Shown here piece after piece: positions 27,334-36,881 of a DNA stretch of 64,000 nucleotides. Within the stretch, counting starts at the first letter, position 1, and every line of letters begins with the position of its first letter. The notes beneath the pieces were generated by a model. That model saw only the letters and a list, made by a program, of their open reading frames with translations, was not told the origin of the DNA and did no database searches. Source of the stretch: Bacteroidales bacterium (GTDB lineage Bacteria > Bacteroidota > Bacteroidia > Bacteroidales > Bacteroidaceae); assembly GCA_004557035.1 (NCBI GenBank), contig SFFB01000011.1, positions 6,791-70,790 on the forward strand, given 5' to 3'. The translations under genes were made by a program, and so were the position numbers.

Positions 27334-28731
27334 ATGAAAAAACGCATCCTTTTCATCATCAACCCCATCTCCGGCACCCGACGCAAAAAAAGAATGCCGG
27401 ACGAGATTGAACGCCATCTCGACCATAGTCGTTATGAGCATGAAGTGCGCTTCACAACACACGCCGGCCACGCCGCCGAAATGACGGCCGAGGCCGCTAA
27501 AGACGGTGTCGACGTGGTGGTGGCCGTAGGTGGTGACGGTACGGTCAACGAGGTGGCCCGCTCTTTGGTGCATACCTCGACGGCACTCGGCATCATCCCC
27601 TGTGGCTCAGGCAACGGACTGGCCCGCCACCTGCAAATCCCGCAAAACGCCAAAGGGGCCATTGAGATTATCAACCAAGGGGTCATTCACTGTCTGGATT
27701 ATGGCAAAATCAACGGCCGGCCGTTTTTCTGTACTTGTGGAATGGGCTTCGATGCTTTCGTGAGCAAGAAATTCGCCGAAAGTGGCAAGCGCGGCCTCAT
27801 CCAGTACGCCCGCAATACCATCGGCGTGGGACTGACCTACAAACCCGAGACCTACACCATCACCGACGAAAACGGCACCCGCACACAGGAGGCCTTCCTC
27901 ATAGCCTGCGCCAATGCCTCGCAATACGGCAACAACGCCTACATAGCCCCGACGGCTTCGATGAAAGACGGACTGATGGACGTGATTATCCTTGACCCAT
28001 TCAACACTATCGAAGGCGCCCACGTCTTGCTGCAAATGTTCACCAAAACCATTTTGAGCAACAACCACGCCCATCTCTACAAGTCGCGTCACCTGCATGT
28101 GACGCGCGAGAAAGAGGGAGCGGTGCACTGCGACGGCGACCCGGTGATGATGGGCCGCGAGATAGACGTGGAGTTGGTGCCTCGCAGTTTCAACGTCGTG
28201 GTCAATCCGCAGGCTCACGACAAGCACAAGAACTACCTGCAAGAGTTTAGCGAAAACATGGAACGCATCTTCTCGCCCGACAGTGACCGCAAACACAAAG
28301 AACCCGCCGCCGACACCTTCAATCTGCAGCGCTTCGTCGACGCCCAGCAGGGCATCTATGAGCGTGCCTTTGACGAAATCAGCCATGGCCGCAAACTCAC
28401 CCACTGGATGTGGTTTATATTCCCACAGATGAAGGGCCTCGGCCATAGCGCTATGTCTAAGCATTACGGCATTCAGTCGCGCGAAGAGGCCGTGGCCTAT
28501 CTCCAACATCCCGTCTTGGGCAAGCGGTTGGCAGACATTTCTCGCGTTTTGCTCAATCTCGATTCCACCTCGGCCACAGAAGTTTTCGGCCGACCCGACG
28601 ACAAGAAACTACAATCTTCAATGACTTTGTTCTCGTCTATCCTTGAAGAGGGCAACGTCTTTGAACGTGTGCTCATCAAATATTTTGAGGGACGGCCTTG
28701 CAAGCGTACATTAATGATGCTTGAGGGCTAA
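27334..28731 (+). CDS. Diacylglycerol/lipid kinase fused to a DUF1810 domain
   Basis: A 465-residue protein in two parts. Residues 1 to about 300 are a YegS/DagK-type lipid kinase (FIINPISG at 7-14, VVAVGGDGTVNEVARSL near 62-78, IPCGSGNGLARHL near 90). Residues ~330-465 match DUF1810 as I remember it (FNLQRFVDAQQGIYERAFDE, HWMWFIFPQMKGLG, SAMSKHYGI, FGRPDDKKLQSSMTLFS). The ~30-residue linker is charged. The kinase would phosphorylate diacylglycerol or a related lipid at the membrane; the role of DUF1810 is unknown. It follows fmt after 54 bp. Confidence 0.9.
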   Translation: MKKRILFIINPISGTRRKKRMPDEIERHLDHSRYEHEVRFTTHAGHAAEMTAEAAKDGVDVVVAVGGDGTVNEVARSLVHTSTALGIIPCGSGNGLARHLQIPQNAKGAIEIINQGVIHCLDYGKINGRPFFCTCGMGFDAFVSKKFAESGKRGLIQYARNTIGVGLTYKPETYTITDENGTRTQEAFLIACANASQYGNNAYIAPTASMKDGLMDVIILDPFNTIEGAHVLLQMFTKTILSNNHAHLYKSRHLHVTREKEGAVHCDGDPVMMGREIDVELVPRSFNVVVNPQAHDKHKNYLQEFSENMERIFSPDSDRKHKEPAADTFNLQRFVDAQQGIYERAFDEISHGRKLTHWMWFIFPQMKGLGHSAMSKHYGIQSREEAVAYLQHPVLGKRLADISRVLLNLDSTSATEVFGRPDDKKLQSSMTLFSSILEEGNVFERVLIKYFEGRPCKRTLMMLEG

Positions 28732-28759
28732 GCCCCGTTCTTTTCCCCTATTTATTGCC

Positions 28760-31700
28760 ATGAACGGCTACCTTTCCGTCTACACCGCATCGGCCGGATC
28801 GGGTAAAACATTTACTTTGGCTGTCAACTATGTGGCTCACCTGCTTTCGGGTGAGCCTATGGCACATCGCCACATCTTGGCCGTGACGTTCACCAATAAG
28901 GCCACGGCCGAGATGAAGACGCGCATACTGGCCGAACTTTGGAGTCTGGCCCACGGCGAACCCGACCGTGATTTCCTCAATAAGTTGAAAGAACTGCTGC
29001 CCGGCGTTTCGGACGAAGAAATCAAGAGCCGCGCCGTGCGGGCCCTGGCCGAACTCATCCACAACTACGAAGACTTCCGCATCGAAACCATCGACTCGTT
29101 TTTCCAGTCGGTCTTGGCCTCGCTGGCCCGTGAACTGGGCCTCACGGCGAGTTACAACCTTGAGATTGACGACCGGAAAGTCATTGCCCAGGCCGTGGAC
29201 CATCTCATGGCTTCGCTTGACAACCGTCCCGACCTGCTGCGCCGCATCATGGCTTATATTTATGCGCGCATCGAGGACGACAAGCGCTGGGACGTGAGTG
29301 CCGAACTGACGCAACTGGCCTCGGTCTTGACCAAAGAAGTCTTTCTCTCAGCCGAAGACAAAATACTGCAAATCCTCGGCAATGAGGAGGTGATGAAGCA
29401 CTATGTCGAGACTTTGCAGAGCATGAAGGCCGCAGCCATCAACCGCATTAAAGAGGCGGCACAACAACTTGACGACAGCATCAGGCGAGATGGCGGATAC
29501 GGCATATTGAGCCGCGGCGGCAATCTGGAGACCCAGGTGGGCAAACTGGCTAAAGGCGAACTCATCGACAATCTCAATATGCTGACCAAGCGTGCCGAGA
29601 GTCCCGACGAATGGTTCAAGAAGGCCGACCGCGACAAGCCCGGCAACGCCGAACTGGCGTCAAAGTGGACCGACATGGCCACCGTGCTGATGGGAACGCT
29701 CAGGCGCGAAAAGCCCACCTTTCTGAGTTGCCAACTGACGCTGCAATATCTCAATCCGTTGCAACTCGTGGGCGATGTGGGTCAGGAGGTACGCGACATC
29801 AACGCCGAATTGGGCCGCTTCATGCTGGCCATGACCCCCATACTGTTTCGCCGATTGGTGACCAACGCAGATGCCTCTTTTGTCTTTGAAAAAGCCGGCG
29901 TGAAGTTTCACCACATCATGATCGACGAGTTTCAAGATACCTCGCCGCTGCAGTGGGCCAACTTCCGGCAATTGCTCATCGAAAACCTCTCGCAGGGCAA
30001 CGGCTGTATGCTCGTAGGTGACATCAAGCAGGGCATTTACCGCTTCCGCGGCGGCGACTGGAAAATCCTGGGGCGCATTGTCAGCGACCTGCAAGCACAG
30101 GGATTACAGCCCATCCGTCTGAGCGACAATTACCGCAGCCGCGCCGACATTGTGCGCTTCAACAACGCCCTTTTCACGCGAGCCGGTGAGTTGATGAAAG
30201 ACACCTTCAACGCCGACGACCTCGCCGACATCTATAGCGACGTGGCCCAAGAGCCACACAAGCCGGACGGCGGGCATGTGGAGGTGCATTTTGTGGAAAA
30301 GAGTTCGGACAAAGGCACTGCCGGCAACGCCGAAGAGGGCGACACGACCGGCGACTCTGCCGACACCAATATCGCTGACGAACTCGCCAACAGCATCATG
30401 GCCGAAAACGAAAAGGGCACGCCCTACAGCGACATGATCATCCTGGTGAGATACAAGGCCGAGGGTGTGAAACTCGTCGACTACTTTGCTCAAAACTATC
30501 CCGACCTGCCCATCATCTCCGACGAGGCTTTCACACTGGGCCATTCCGAGGCCTTAACCCTCCTCGTCAACGCCCTGCGCTGGCTCGACTGCCCTTCCGA
30601 CACGGTGGCAGCCGCCTATACGGCCCGAGCCTACCAATACCACATCCACCACCGCACACTCGCATGGCTCGACACGGCGGCGCATTGGCGCGATTACCTT
30701 CCTGCCGAACTGGCCACTCAGACCGAGCGCCTCGTCAGTATGCCGCTCTATAGCCTTTGCGAACGGCTCATCGCCCTCTTGTCGCTGCATCAAATGACCG
30801 GCGACGCACCTTATATTTATGGTTTCCTCGACCGCGTGATGGACTTTGCCGACAATGCACGTGGCGGTCTGCACGACTTCCTGCGTCTTTGGGACGACAG
30901 CCTCAACTACTCGGCCATTCCCTCGCCGGGCGTTGCCGGTGTGAGGATTATGACCATCCACAAATCAAAAGGCCTCGAGGCTCCCACGATATTCATCCCC
31001 TATTGCAACTGGTTTATCGAGCGCGAGAAACGCGTGGACGTGATGTGGTGCACACCGCCAGAGCCCCCCTACAACACGCTGCCGCTCGTGGCCATACCGG
31101 GAAAGAAAGACTTGGCCGAAACCATCTACGCTCCCATCTGGGAAAGCGAACTGAGCGACCGTCACACCGAAAATCTCAACCTGCTCTATGTGGCCTTCAC
31201 CCGTCCCAAACAAAATCTCTATGTATGGGCCGAAGTGAACAGCAAGGTGGAGTTTACGGCCGAAAACGCTTCGAAACTCACGGTGGCCAACCTGCTCTAT
31301 GAATGTCTGGGAGGCGAAGACGTGAGCCTGGGCGAACCCATCAGAGAAGGAGTATCGGCCAAGCCCAAAGACAAACCCGAGGCGGCCAATCCCTTCAAAC
31401 CCCAAATGCACGCCATCGACGCTCCGCTCTCTGCCGTCGAGCCCTGCACGGCCTTCCGTCAGTCTCTCGAGGCTTCAAGATTTATTTCGGGTAATGAAAT
31501 TCCCGAAGCCCAACGCGCCTTTATCGACACCGGCAACGTGATGCACTATGCGCTCTCGCTCATGTCGACGGCCACAGACCTTGACCGGGCGTTTGAAGCC
31601 ATAGCCGAACAAGGTCTGATGCCCGACTCCAAACAACGGCAGACTATGTACGACCTGCTCAAAGAGCGACTCTCGACGGGCCAACCGGCCGACTGGTTTG

Positions 31701-31957
31701 GCGGGCGCTGGACCGTAAGCAACGAATGTACGCTGCTGGGCCGCGACGCCTCCGGACGCCTCAAACGCACACGGCCCGACCGCGTGATGACACACGGAGC
31801 GAAAACCGTGGTCGTAGATTTCAAATTCGCAGCCCCTCATCCGCGCCACACCGCCCAAGTGGCCGACTATGTGAAGAGCCTGCGCGACATGGGACATACC
31901 GACGTAGAAGGCTTCTTATGGTATGTCTACACCGGCCGCATCGTGCGCGTAGACTAA
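28760..31957 (+). CDS. addA: AddA/RecB-type UvrD-family helicase with nuclease domain
   Basis: I start at the ATG of MNGYLSVYTAS (1065 residues). This is a superfamily 1A helicase: Walker A ASAGSGKT at 10-17, motif Ia AVTFTNKATAEMK, motif II DEFQDTSPLQW near 387, motif III VGDIKQGIYRFRGGD, and MTIHKSKGLEAPTIF near 735. The C-terminus has a RecB-type PD-(D/E)XK nuclease end (RPDRVMTH, VVVDFKF near 1018). Together with the next gene it should form the Bacteroidetes AddAB-like complex that processes double-strand breaks. Two repeat copies (155 bp) separate the pair. Confidence 0.87.
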   Translation: MNGYLSVYTASAGSGKTFTLAVNYVAHLLSGEPMAHRHILAVTFTNKATAEMKTRILAELWSLAHGEPDRDFLNKLKELLPGVSDEEIKSRAVRALAELIHNYEDFRIETIDSFFQSVLASLARELGLTASYNLEIDDRKVIAQAVDHLMASLDNRPDLLRRIMAYIYARIEDDKRWDVSAELTQLASVLTKEVFLSAEDKILQILGNEEVMKHYVETLQSMKAAAINRIKEAAQQLDDSIRRDGGYGILSRGGNLETQVGKLAKGELIDNLNMLTKRAESPDEWFKKADRDKPGNAELASKWTDMATVLMGTLRREKPTFLSCQLTLQYLNPLQLVGDVGQEVRDINAELGRFMLAMTPILFRRLVTNADASFVFEKAGVKFHHIMIDEFQDTSPLQWANFRQLLIENLSQGNGCMLVGDIKQGIYRFRGGDWKILGRIVSDLQAQGLQPIRLSDNYRSRADIVRFNNALFTRAGELMKDTFNADDLADIYSDVAQEPHKPDGGHVEVHFVEKSSDKGTAGNAEEGDTTGDSADTNIADELANSIMAENEKGTPYSDMIILVRYKAEGVKLVDYFAQNYPDLPIISDEAFTLGHSEALTLLVNALRWLDCPSDTVAAAYTARAYQYHIHHRTLAWLDTAAHWRDYLPAELATQTERLVSMPLYSLCERLIALLSLHQMTGDAPYIYGFLDRVMDFADNARGGLHDFLRLWDDSLNYSAIPSPGVAGVRIMTIHKSKGLEAPTIFIPYCNWFIEREKRVDVMWCTPPEPPYNTLPLVAIPGKKDLAETIYAPIWESELSDRHTENLNLLYVAFTRPKQNLYVWAEVNSKVEFTAENASKLTVANLLYECLGGEDVSLGEPIREGVSAKPKDKPEAANPFKPQMHAIDAPLSAVEPCTAFRQSLEASRFISGNEIPEAQRAFIDTGNVMHYALSLMSTATDLDRAFEAIAEQGLMPDSKQRQTMYDLLKERLSTGQPADWFGGRWTVSNECTLLGRDASGRLKRTRPDRVMTHGAKTVVVDFKFAAPHPRHTAQVADYVKSLRDMGHTDVEGFLWYVYTGRIVRVD

Positions 31958-31962
31958 CCTCC

Positions 31963-32112
31963 CGAATAATCCGTACCGTCTATGTTCAAATAAAAAACAG
32001 AACACGGATTTAGCAGATTAAACGGATGTTGCGTTAATCTACATTCCGAATAATCCGTACAATCCGCGTTCAAATAAAAACAGACCGCAGACTTAGCAGA
32101 AAGCACAGATGT
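31963..32112 (+). repeat. Two tandem copies of the AATCCGT repeat
   Basis: Copies at 31963-32028 and 32046-32112 read CGAATAATCCGTAC...GTTCAAATAAAAA..., the inverse of the 17940-18147 units. They begin just past the addA stop and end ~44 bp before the addB ATG. Confidence 0.8.
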
Positions 32113-32155
32113 CGTGGTAATCAATTCTACTATATCACTCATTCTTTCAAGCCTT

Positions 32156-34879
32156 ATGCACACCCCCTTCCTGCAACTCGTAGCCCAAGACCTGCTCGAG
32201 AAAACCGGCGGTGACTTTCGTCGCACGGCCGTGGTCTTTCCCGGCAAACGCGCCGACCTGTTTTTTGGCGACCATCTGCTTTCACTCGCAGAGTCACAAG
32301 GCACAAAGGTGTTGTGGGCTCCCGACACGTTGACCATCAGCAGTCTCTTCAGCAGCCTCACCGACCTCCGCGTGGCCGGTCCCATAGAGACCGTTTGCCG
32401 CCTCTACCGGCTGTTTGTGGCCGAAACCGAGTCGACCGAAACGCTCGACCATTTTTTCGGCTGGGGAGAGCGGTTACTGGCCGATTTTGACGACGTCGAC
32501 AAAAACCGCGCCGATGCCAAACGCCTCTTCCGTAATCTGGCCGACATCAAGGCTCTCGACACTATGGGCTATCTTGACGACGAACAAGAGCGGGTGTTGA
32601 AATCGTTTTTTGCAGACTTTTCGCCGCTCAGTCAAAGCGAGGTGAAAGAGCGTTTCCTCAAAATCTGGAACGCCCTTCACCCGCTCTACGAAAAACTGCG
32701 AGAAAATTTGGCGGCCGACGGACTGGCCTACGAAGGCGCAGCACGCCGCCGAGCCATCGAAAGGCTTGAGACTGGCGAGGTGGAACTGCCCGACCGCTAC
32801 GAGCATTTTGCATTTATTGGCTTCAACGTGCTCGACCGCGTCGAGCGTGACCTTTTCACACACCTCAAAGCGCAGGGTAAGGCTTGGTTTTATTGGGACT
32901 ACGACACGTTTTATGTCAAAGACAAACGCCTGCACGAGGCCGGACTCTTCTTGCGCGACAATCTGTTGCGCTTCCCCGGCGAACTCGACAGCAGTCTCTT
33001 CAACGGACTTTCGACAGAAAAAGACATCCACTATGTGGCCTCACCGACCGACAGTGCTCAGGCGCGTTTTGCCGCCTCTTGGGTGGGCCGTAACCTCACG
33101 GCCGAACCGCGACAGACGGCCATTGTGGTGTGTGACGACCGCCTGCTGCTGCCCCTGCTCCACACTATGCCGGCCGAGGTGGGCGAGGCCAACATCTCGA
33201 AGGGTTTTCCCCTGCACCACACACGAGCCTACCGCGACACGCTGCGCCTCACCGACAGAGCGCTCAGTCAGGAAGCCTCTCTCTCTGAAAGCCTTCAGAC
33301 GGCGGCACGAACACTGCGCGACAAGGCCTTGATCACCATAGGCCTGCTGGCCACCGACAGCGGCGACGACGCGCAGGACATGGAGCGCAACATCTCGACT
33401 GAGTTTGTGCCGCAAAACGCAGAGCAGGCACTTGAGGCCGAAGCCTATTTCAGAGCCCACAGCGTGTTGCTGCGCTTGGCCCAACTGGCCGAAGAGGGAT
33501 GGCTCGACCTCGGTGCGAACGAACTCAAACGCTTGCTCACGCGCGTGTTGCGCGGCCTGAGCGTACCCTTCCACGGCGAACCAGCCGTAGGCCTGCAGGT
33601 GTTGGGACTGCTCGAAACGCGCTGTCTCGACTTTGAGCGCGTGTTGATGCTTTCGTGCTCGGAAGGCATACTGCCGCAAGTGCCGCGCGAAAACTCTTTC
33701 ATCCCCTACGCCATACGCCGCGAATACGGCCTGACGCTCCGCTCACGGCAAATTGCAGTCTACGCCTATTATTTTTTCCGACTCATGCAGCGCGTGGACC
33801 ACGCCACCCTCGTCTACAACAACACCGCTTCACCCTCGGGCACCGGCGAGATGTCGCGACTGCTCACCTCGTGGCTGGTCGAGGGGCAAACGCCGGTGAC
33901 CTTCCACGCCATCCAGGGCACCACACAGGCCGCCGAGGCCATGCCACAAGCCATTGAAAAACCAGCCGACCTCACAGAGCGACTCACGCGCCTGTCGCCG
34001 TCGGCCATCAACACCTACCTGCGCTGCGGAGTGGCCTTTTTCTATCAATATGTGGCCCGTCTGCGCACGCCCGACCCCGAGGCCAACATCATCGAACCGC
34101 AGCGCATGGGCGATGTATTTCACCACACGGCCCAACTCTTCTATGCCGACAGGGCCAAGGAGCAAGACGGCACAATCACGCCCGAAATGCTCGACACTTG
34201 GCTCGACACAGGCCATCGTGGCCGGCTGATGGACTACATCGAAAAGGCTATGGACGAATGTAAGGTGGTGCGTAATCGCGCCATTGTGGGGGCTGCCACG
34301 CTGCGCTATATGGTCTCACTGCTCCGGGCCGACCGACGGTTGGGCGCCTTTGAGGTGATGGGACTGGAACAACCCTGTGAGGGTTTCCGCATACCGCTCG
34401 GCGAGGAAGCCGGTGGCGGCAGCGTCGAACTGGTCGGCACCATCGACCGTCTAGACCGACCCGTGGCAATGGGCGAAGGCGGACACCGCGCCATCAGAAT
34501 AGTGGACTACAAAACAGGAGGGCACATCGAGAAACCCAAAATGCTCGAAGACCTCTTCACCACCACGGCCTCGCAAGCCCACTATACGCTGCAGACGTTC
34601 ATCTACTCACTCTTTGTGTGGCGGCACTATGGCGACGACCTGCCCATCCATCCGGCCCTGTTTTTCGTACATCACAGTGCCGCAGACGACTATTCGCCCG
34701 AAATCAAATGGGGTGGCACGGAGACCATCGACTTTCGCCGTTGTGCAGCCGAGTTTGAAGCGCGACTGGGCCAACTTGTGACGGAGATTTTCAATCCCGA
34801 CAAACCTTTCGTGCCCACAGAAGTGAAGTCGCGATGCCGCAGTTGCCAACTGGCGCAACTCTGCGGACACAGCGTCTGA
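32156..34879 (+). CDS. addB: AddB-type PD-(D/E)XK nuclease with Fe-S cysteines
   Basis: I start at the ATG of MHTPFLQLVAQD (907 residues). The N-terminal part is an inactivated helicase-like region (AVVFPGKRADLFF replaces the Walker A loop). The C-terminal ~290 residues are a PD-(D/E)XK nuclease (LSPSAINTYLRC, GTIDRLDRP, RIVDYKTGG near 782). A cysteine near 623 plus Cys894, Cys897 and Cys903 (CRSCQLAQLC) match the Fe-S staple of AddB-type nucleases. It should partner with the helicase gene just upstream. Confidence 0.85.
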   Translation: MHTPFLQLVAQDLLEKTGGDFRRTAVVFPGKRADLFFGDHLLSLAESQGTKVLWAPDTLTISSLFSSLTDLRVAGPIETVCRLYRLFVAETESTETLDHFFGWGERLLADFDDVDKNRADAKRLFRNLADIKALDTMGYLDDEQERVLKSFFADFSPLSQSEVKERFLKIWNALHPLYEKLRENLAADGLAYEGAARRRAIERLETGEVELPDRYEHFAFIGFNVLDRVERDLFTHLKAQGKAWFYWDYDTFYVKDKRLHEAGLFLRDNLLRFPGELDSSLFNGLSTEKDIHYVASPTDSAQARFAASWVGRNLTAEPRQTAIVVCDDRLLLPLLHTMPAEVGEANISKGFPLHHTRAYRDTLRLTDRALSQEASLSESLQTAARTLRDKALITIGLLATDSGDDAQDMERNISTEFVPQNAEQALEAEAYFRAHSVLLRLAQLAEEGWLDLGANELKRLLTRVLRGLSVPFHGEPAVGLQVLGLLETRCLDFERVLMLSCSEGILPQVPRENSFIPYAIRREYGLTLRSRQIAVYAYYFFRLMQRVDHATLVYNNTASPSGTGEMSRLLTSWLVEGQTPVTFHAIQGTTQAAEAMPQAIEKPADLTERLTRLSPSAINTYLRCGVAFFYQYVARLRTPDPEANIIEPQRMGDVFHHTAQLFYADRAKEQDGTITPEMLDTWLDTGHRGRLMDYIEKAMDECKVVRNRAIVGAATLRYMVSLLRADRRLGAFEVMGLEQPCEGFRIPLGEEAGGGSVELVGTIDRLDRPVAMGEGGHRAIRIVDYKTGGHIEKPKMLEDLFTTTASQAHYTLQTFIYSLFVWRHYGDDLPIHPALFFVHHSAADDYSPEIKWGGTETIDFRRCAAEFEARLGQLVTEIFNPDKPFVPTEVKSRCRSCQLAQLCGHSV

Positions 34880-35179
34880 GCCTTGTTCATTAGACGGGGT
34901 TGTTCGTGACAAAAGTCGTAACAATTTTTACAAGAAAAAATTGAGGCAGAAAAATGGCTCTTTAAGGACTAATATAAAGTGTTCCTTTAAGAATTATGCT
35001 TATATATAGGTAAATTAGACTTATAGATAATTCCAAAGAAATTTTTCTTAAGCCAAAAATGACTTGAAAGCCATATACATTTTCTTTTTCCTGCACTCAA
35101 AAATTGCCGAAATAAGGAGAGAATTTTCTGGCATAAGGGGAGGAAATCCTGTCCTTATCGCCGTAACGTGCCAAATATC

Positions 35180-35214
35180 AAAAAAGAGGGCCCCAAACGG
35201 CCCTCTTCTTATTT
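35180..35214. terminator. Bidirectional terminator-like hairpin after addB
   Basis: GAGGGCC / GGCCCTC stem, with AAAAAA on the left and TTCTTATTT on the right, so it could work on either strand. It lies in a 656-bp gene-free stretch (34880-35535). That stretch also has a degenerate ATAAGG...CCTTAT hairpin (35133-35159) related to the ACGGGAATAGGG family. Confidence 0.6.
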
Positions 35215-35470
35215 CCTAAGTCAAAGATAAGCCCCAAAGGCGCGTCGGGAAAAGACAAAAAGGCAGAACGATGCGACAGATGGTGACAATCAGTAGGCCA
35301 AATATCGCTCAACCGCCTCAGCCCCTCCCCTCCGGCCCTACGCAAATTTTGTCAACTCGGGTAAGCAAAAAAGTCGCTCTTTCATTGATTTTGCCCAAAA
35401 AGTCCGTTAATATAACTAAACGTGCGCGTGATAAAGGAAAACTTTATCGCTTTATTTAGTTTTTTTGAAG

Positions 35471-35478
35471 TAATTTTG
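35471..35478 (+). promoter_or_regulatory. Predicted -7 box of the RND efflux operon
   Basis: TAATTTTG, 57 bp before the first ATG of the operon; the -33 element is weak. Confidence 0.5.
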
Positions 35479-35535
35479 CAGCCGATATTAAGGGTGAAAA
35501 TCCGAAAAACAATAAACATTCAATATTTCCAACAC

Positions 35536-36711
35536 ATGAAAATGAAACACATCAGCCTTTTCGCTGCTCTTCTCGGTTTGACAGCCGCCTGTGGCAGTAA
35601 ACAGCAAATGCCGGAGGCCAGCAATGAGTATGCCGTGGTGACTCTGGCAGCCACCGACGCCGAACTCAACACGACCTATCCCGCCACCATCAAAGGCGTG
35701 CAGGACATCGAAATCCGTCCGAAAATTGCCGGCCACATCATGAAAGTGCTCGTGGACGAAGGCGACTTTGTCAAAGCCGGCCAACCTCTTTTCACCATCG
35801 ACGCCGTGCAATATGAGGCAGCCGTGAAACAGGCTCAGGCCCAGGTGAACGTCATCAAGGCCAACATCGCCACCCAGCAGCTCACCGTGAACAACAAGAA
35901 GCAACTGCTCGAAGCCAACATCGTGAGCCGCTACGACTACGACATTGCCGTGAACAGCCTCGAAAGCCTCAAGGCCCAATTGGCACAGGCCGAAGCCTCA
36001 CTTGTGTCGGCACGTAACAACCTGAGCTATTGCACCGTGACCAGTCCGGCCAACGGCGTGGTGGGCAGCATCCCCTTCCGCGTGGGTAGCCTCGTCAGCT
36101 CGGCACAGGCAGAGCCTCTCACCACCGTGTCTAACATCTCCAACGTGTATGTGTATTTCAGCATGACCGAGAAACAACTGCTCGGCCTCACTCGCACGAG
36201 CGGCGGCATCGATGAAGCCGTCAAGGCCATGCCTGAAGTGCAGCTCACCCTAGCCGACGGTTCGACCTATGCCACTCCGGGCCACATCACGGCCGTGAGC
36301 GGTGTGATCGATCCCACGACAGGTGCCGTGCAGATGCGTGCCACCTTCGACAATGCCGCCAAAGAGCTCCGCTCGGGCGGTACGGGCAACATCGTCATCC
36401 CCACCAAGGCCAGCGGTGCCATCCTCGTACCTCAGAATGCCACCTTTGAAATACAGGACAAGCGCTTTGTCTATGTGGTGAACAAAGACAACACCGTGGC
36501 TTCGCGCGAGATAACCGTCATGGTGCAGAACGACGGTCAGAACTTCGTAGTGACCGACGGCCTCAAGGCCGGAGAGCGCATCGTCGTGGAAGGTGTCAAC
36601 CAGCTCAAGAACGGTGCCAAAATCACCCCTATCACTCCCGCACAGTCGGCCAAAAACCGCGAGAAAGCCAAAGCCGACCTCAAAGCCGGTAAACTGCCGG
36701 GCGAGAAATAA
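35536..36711 (+). CDS. RND efflux periplasmic adaptor (membrane fusion protein)
   Basis: I start at the ATG of MKMKHISLF (391 residues). A lipoprotein signal peptide ends in LTAAC. The core has the adaptor layout: barrel-sandwich halves (IEIRPKIAGHIMKVLVDEGDFVKAGQPLF near 60 and the later GVVGSIPFRVGSLV), a coiled-coil hairpin between them (KQAQAQVNVIKANIATQQL), and beta-barrel and membrane-proximal domains. It links the inner-membrane pump to the outer-membrane channel. The pump gene follows after 170 bp. Confidence 0.94.
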   Translation: MKMKHISLFAALLGLTAACGSKQQMPEASNEYAVVTLAATDAELNTTYPATIKGVQDIEIRPKIAGHIMKVLVDEGDFVKAGQPLFTIDAVQYEAAVKQAQAQVNVIKANIATQQLTVNNKKQLLEANIVSRYDYDIAVNSLESLKAQLAQAEASLVSARNNLSYCTVTSPANGVVGSIPFRVGSLVSSAQAEPLTTVSNISNVYVYFSMTEKQLLGLTRTSGGIDEAVKAMPEVQLTLADGSTYATPGHITAVSGVIDPTTGAVQMRATFDNAAKELRSGGTGNIVIPTKASGAILVPQNATFEIQDKRFVYVVNKDNTVASREITVMVQNDGQNFVVTDGLKAGERIVVEGVNQLKNGAKITPITPAQSAKNREKAKADLKAGKLPGEK

Positions 36712-36881
36712 TCCAAAGCGGCCACACCGCCCAAGCCATAAGGACTAAAGCAAGAGCAAAGGCATAGCGACAAGCTGTCTGCACCCTATACATTCCTATT
36801 ATATATATAGGGCTCCAGGCTCAAGACTCACCAGCCCGACATGGCCAGGACAACCATCCAAACACTCAAAGCATATCATTC

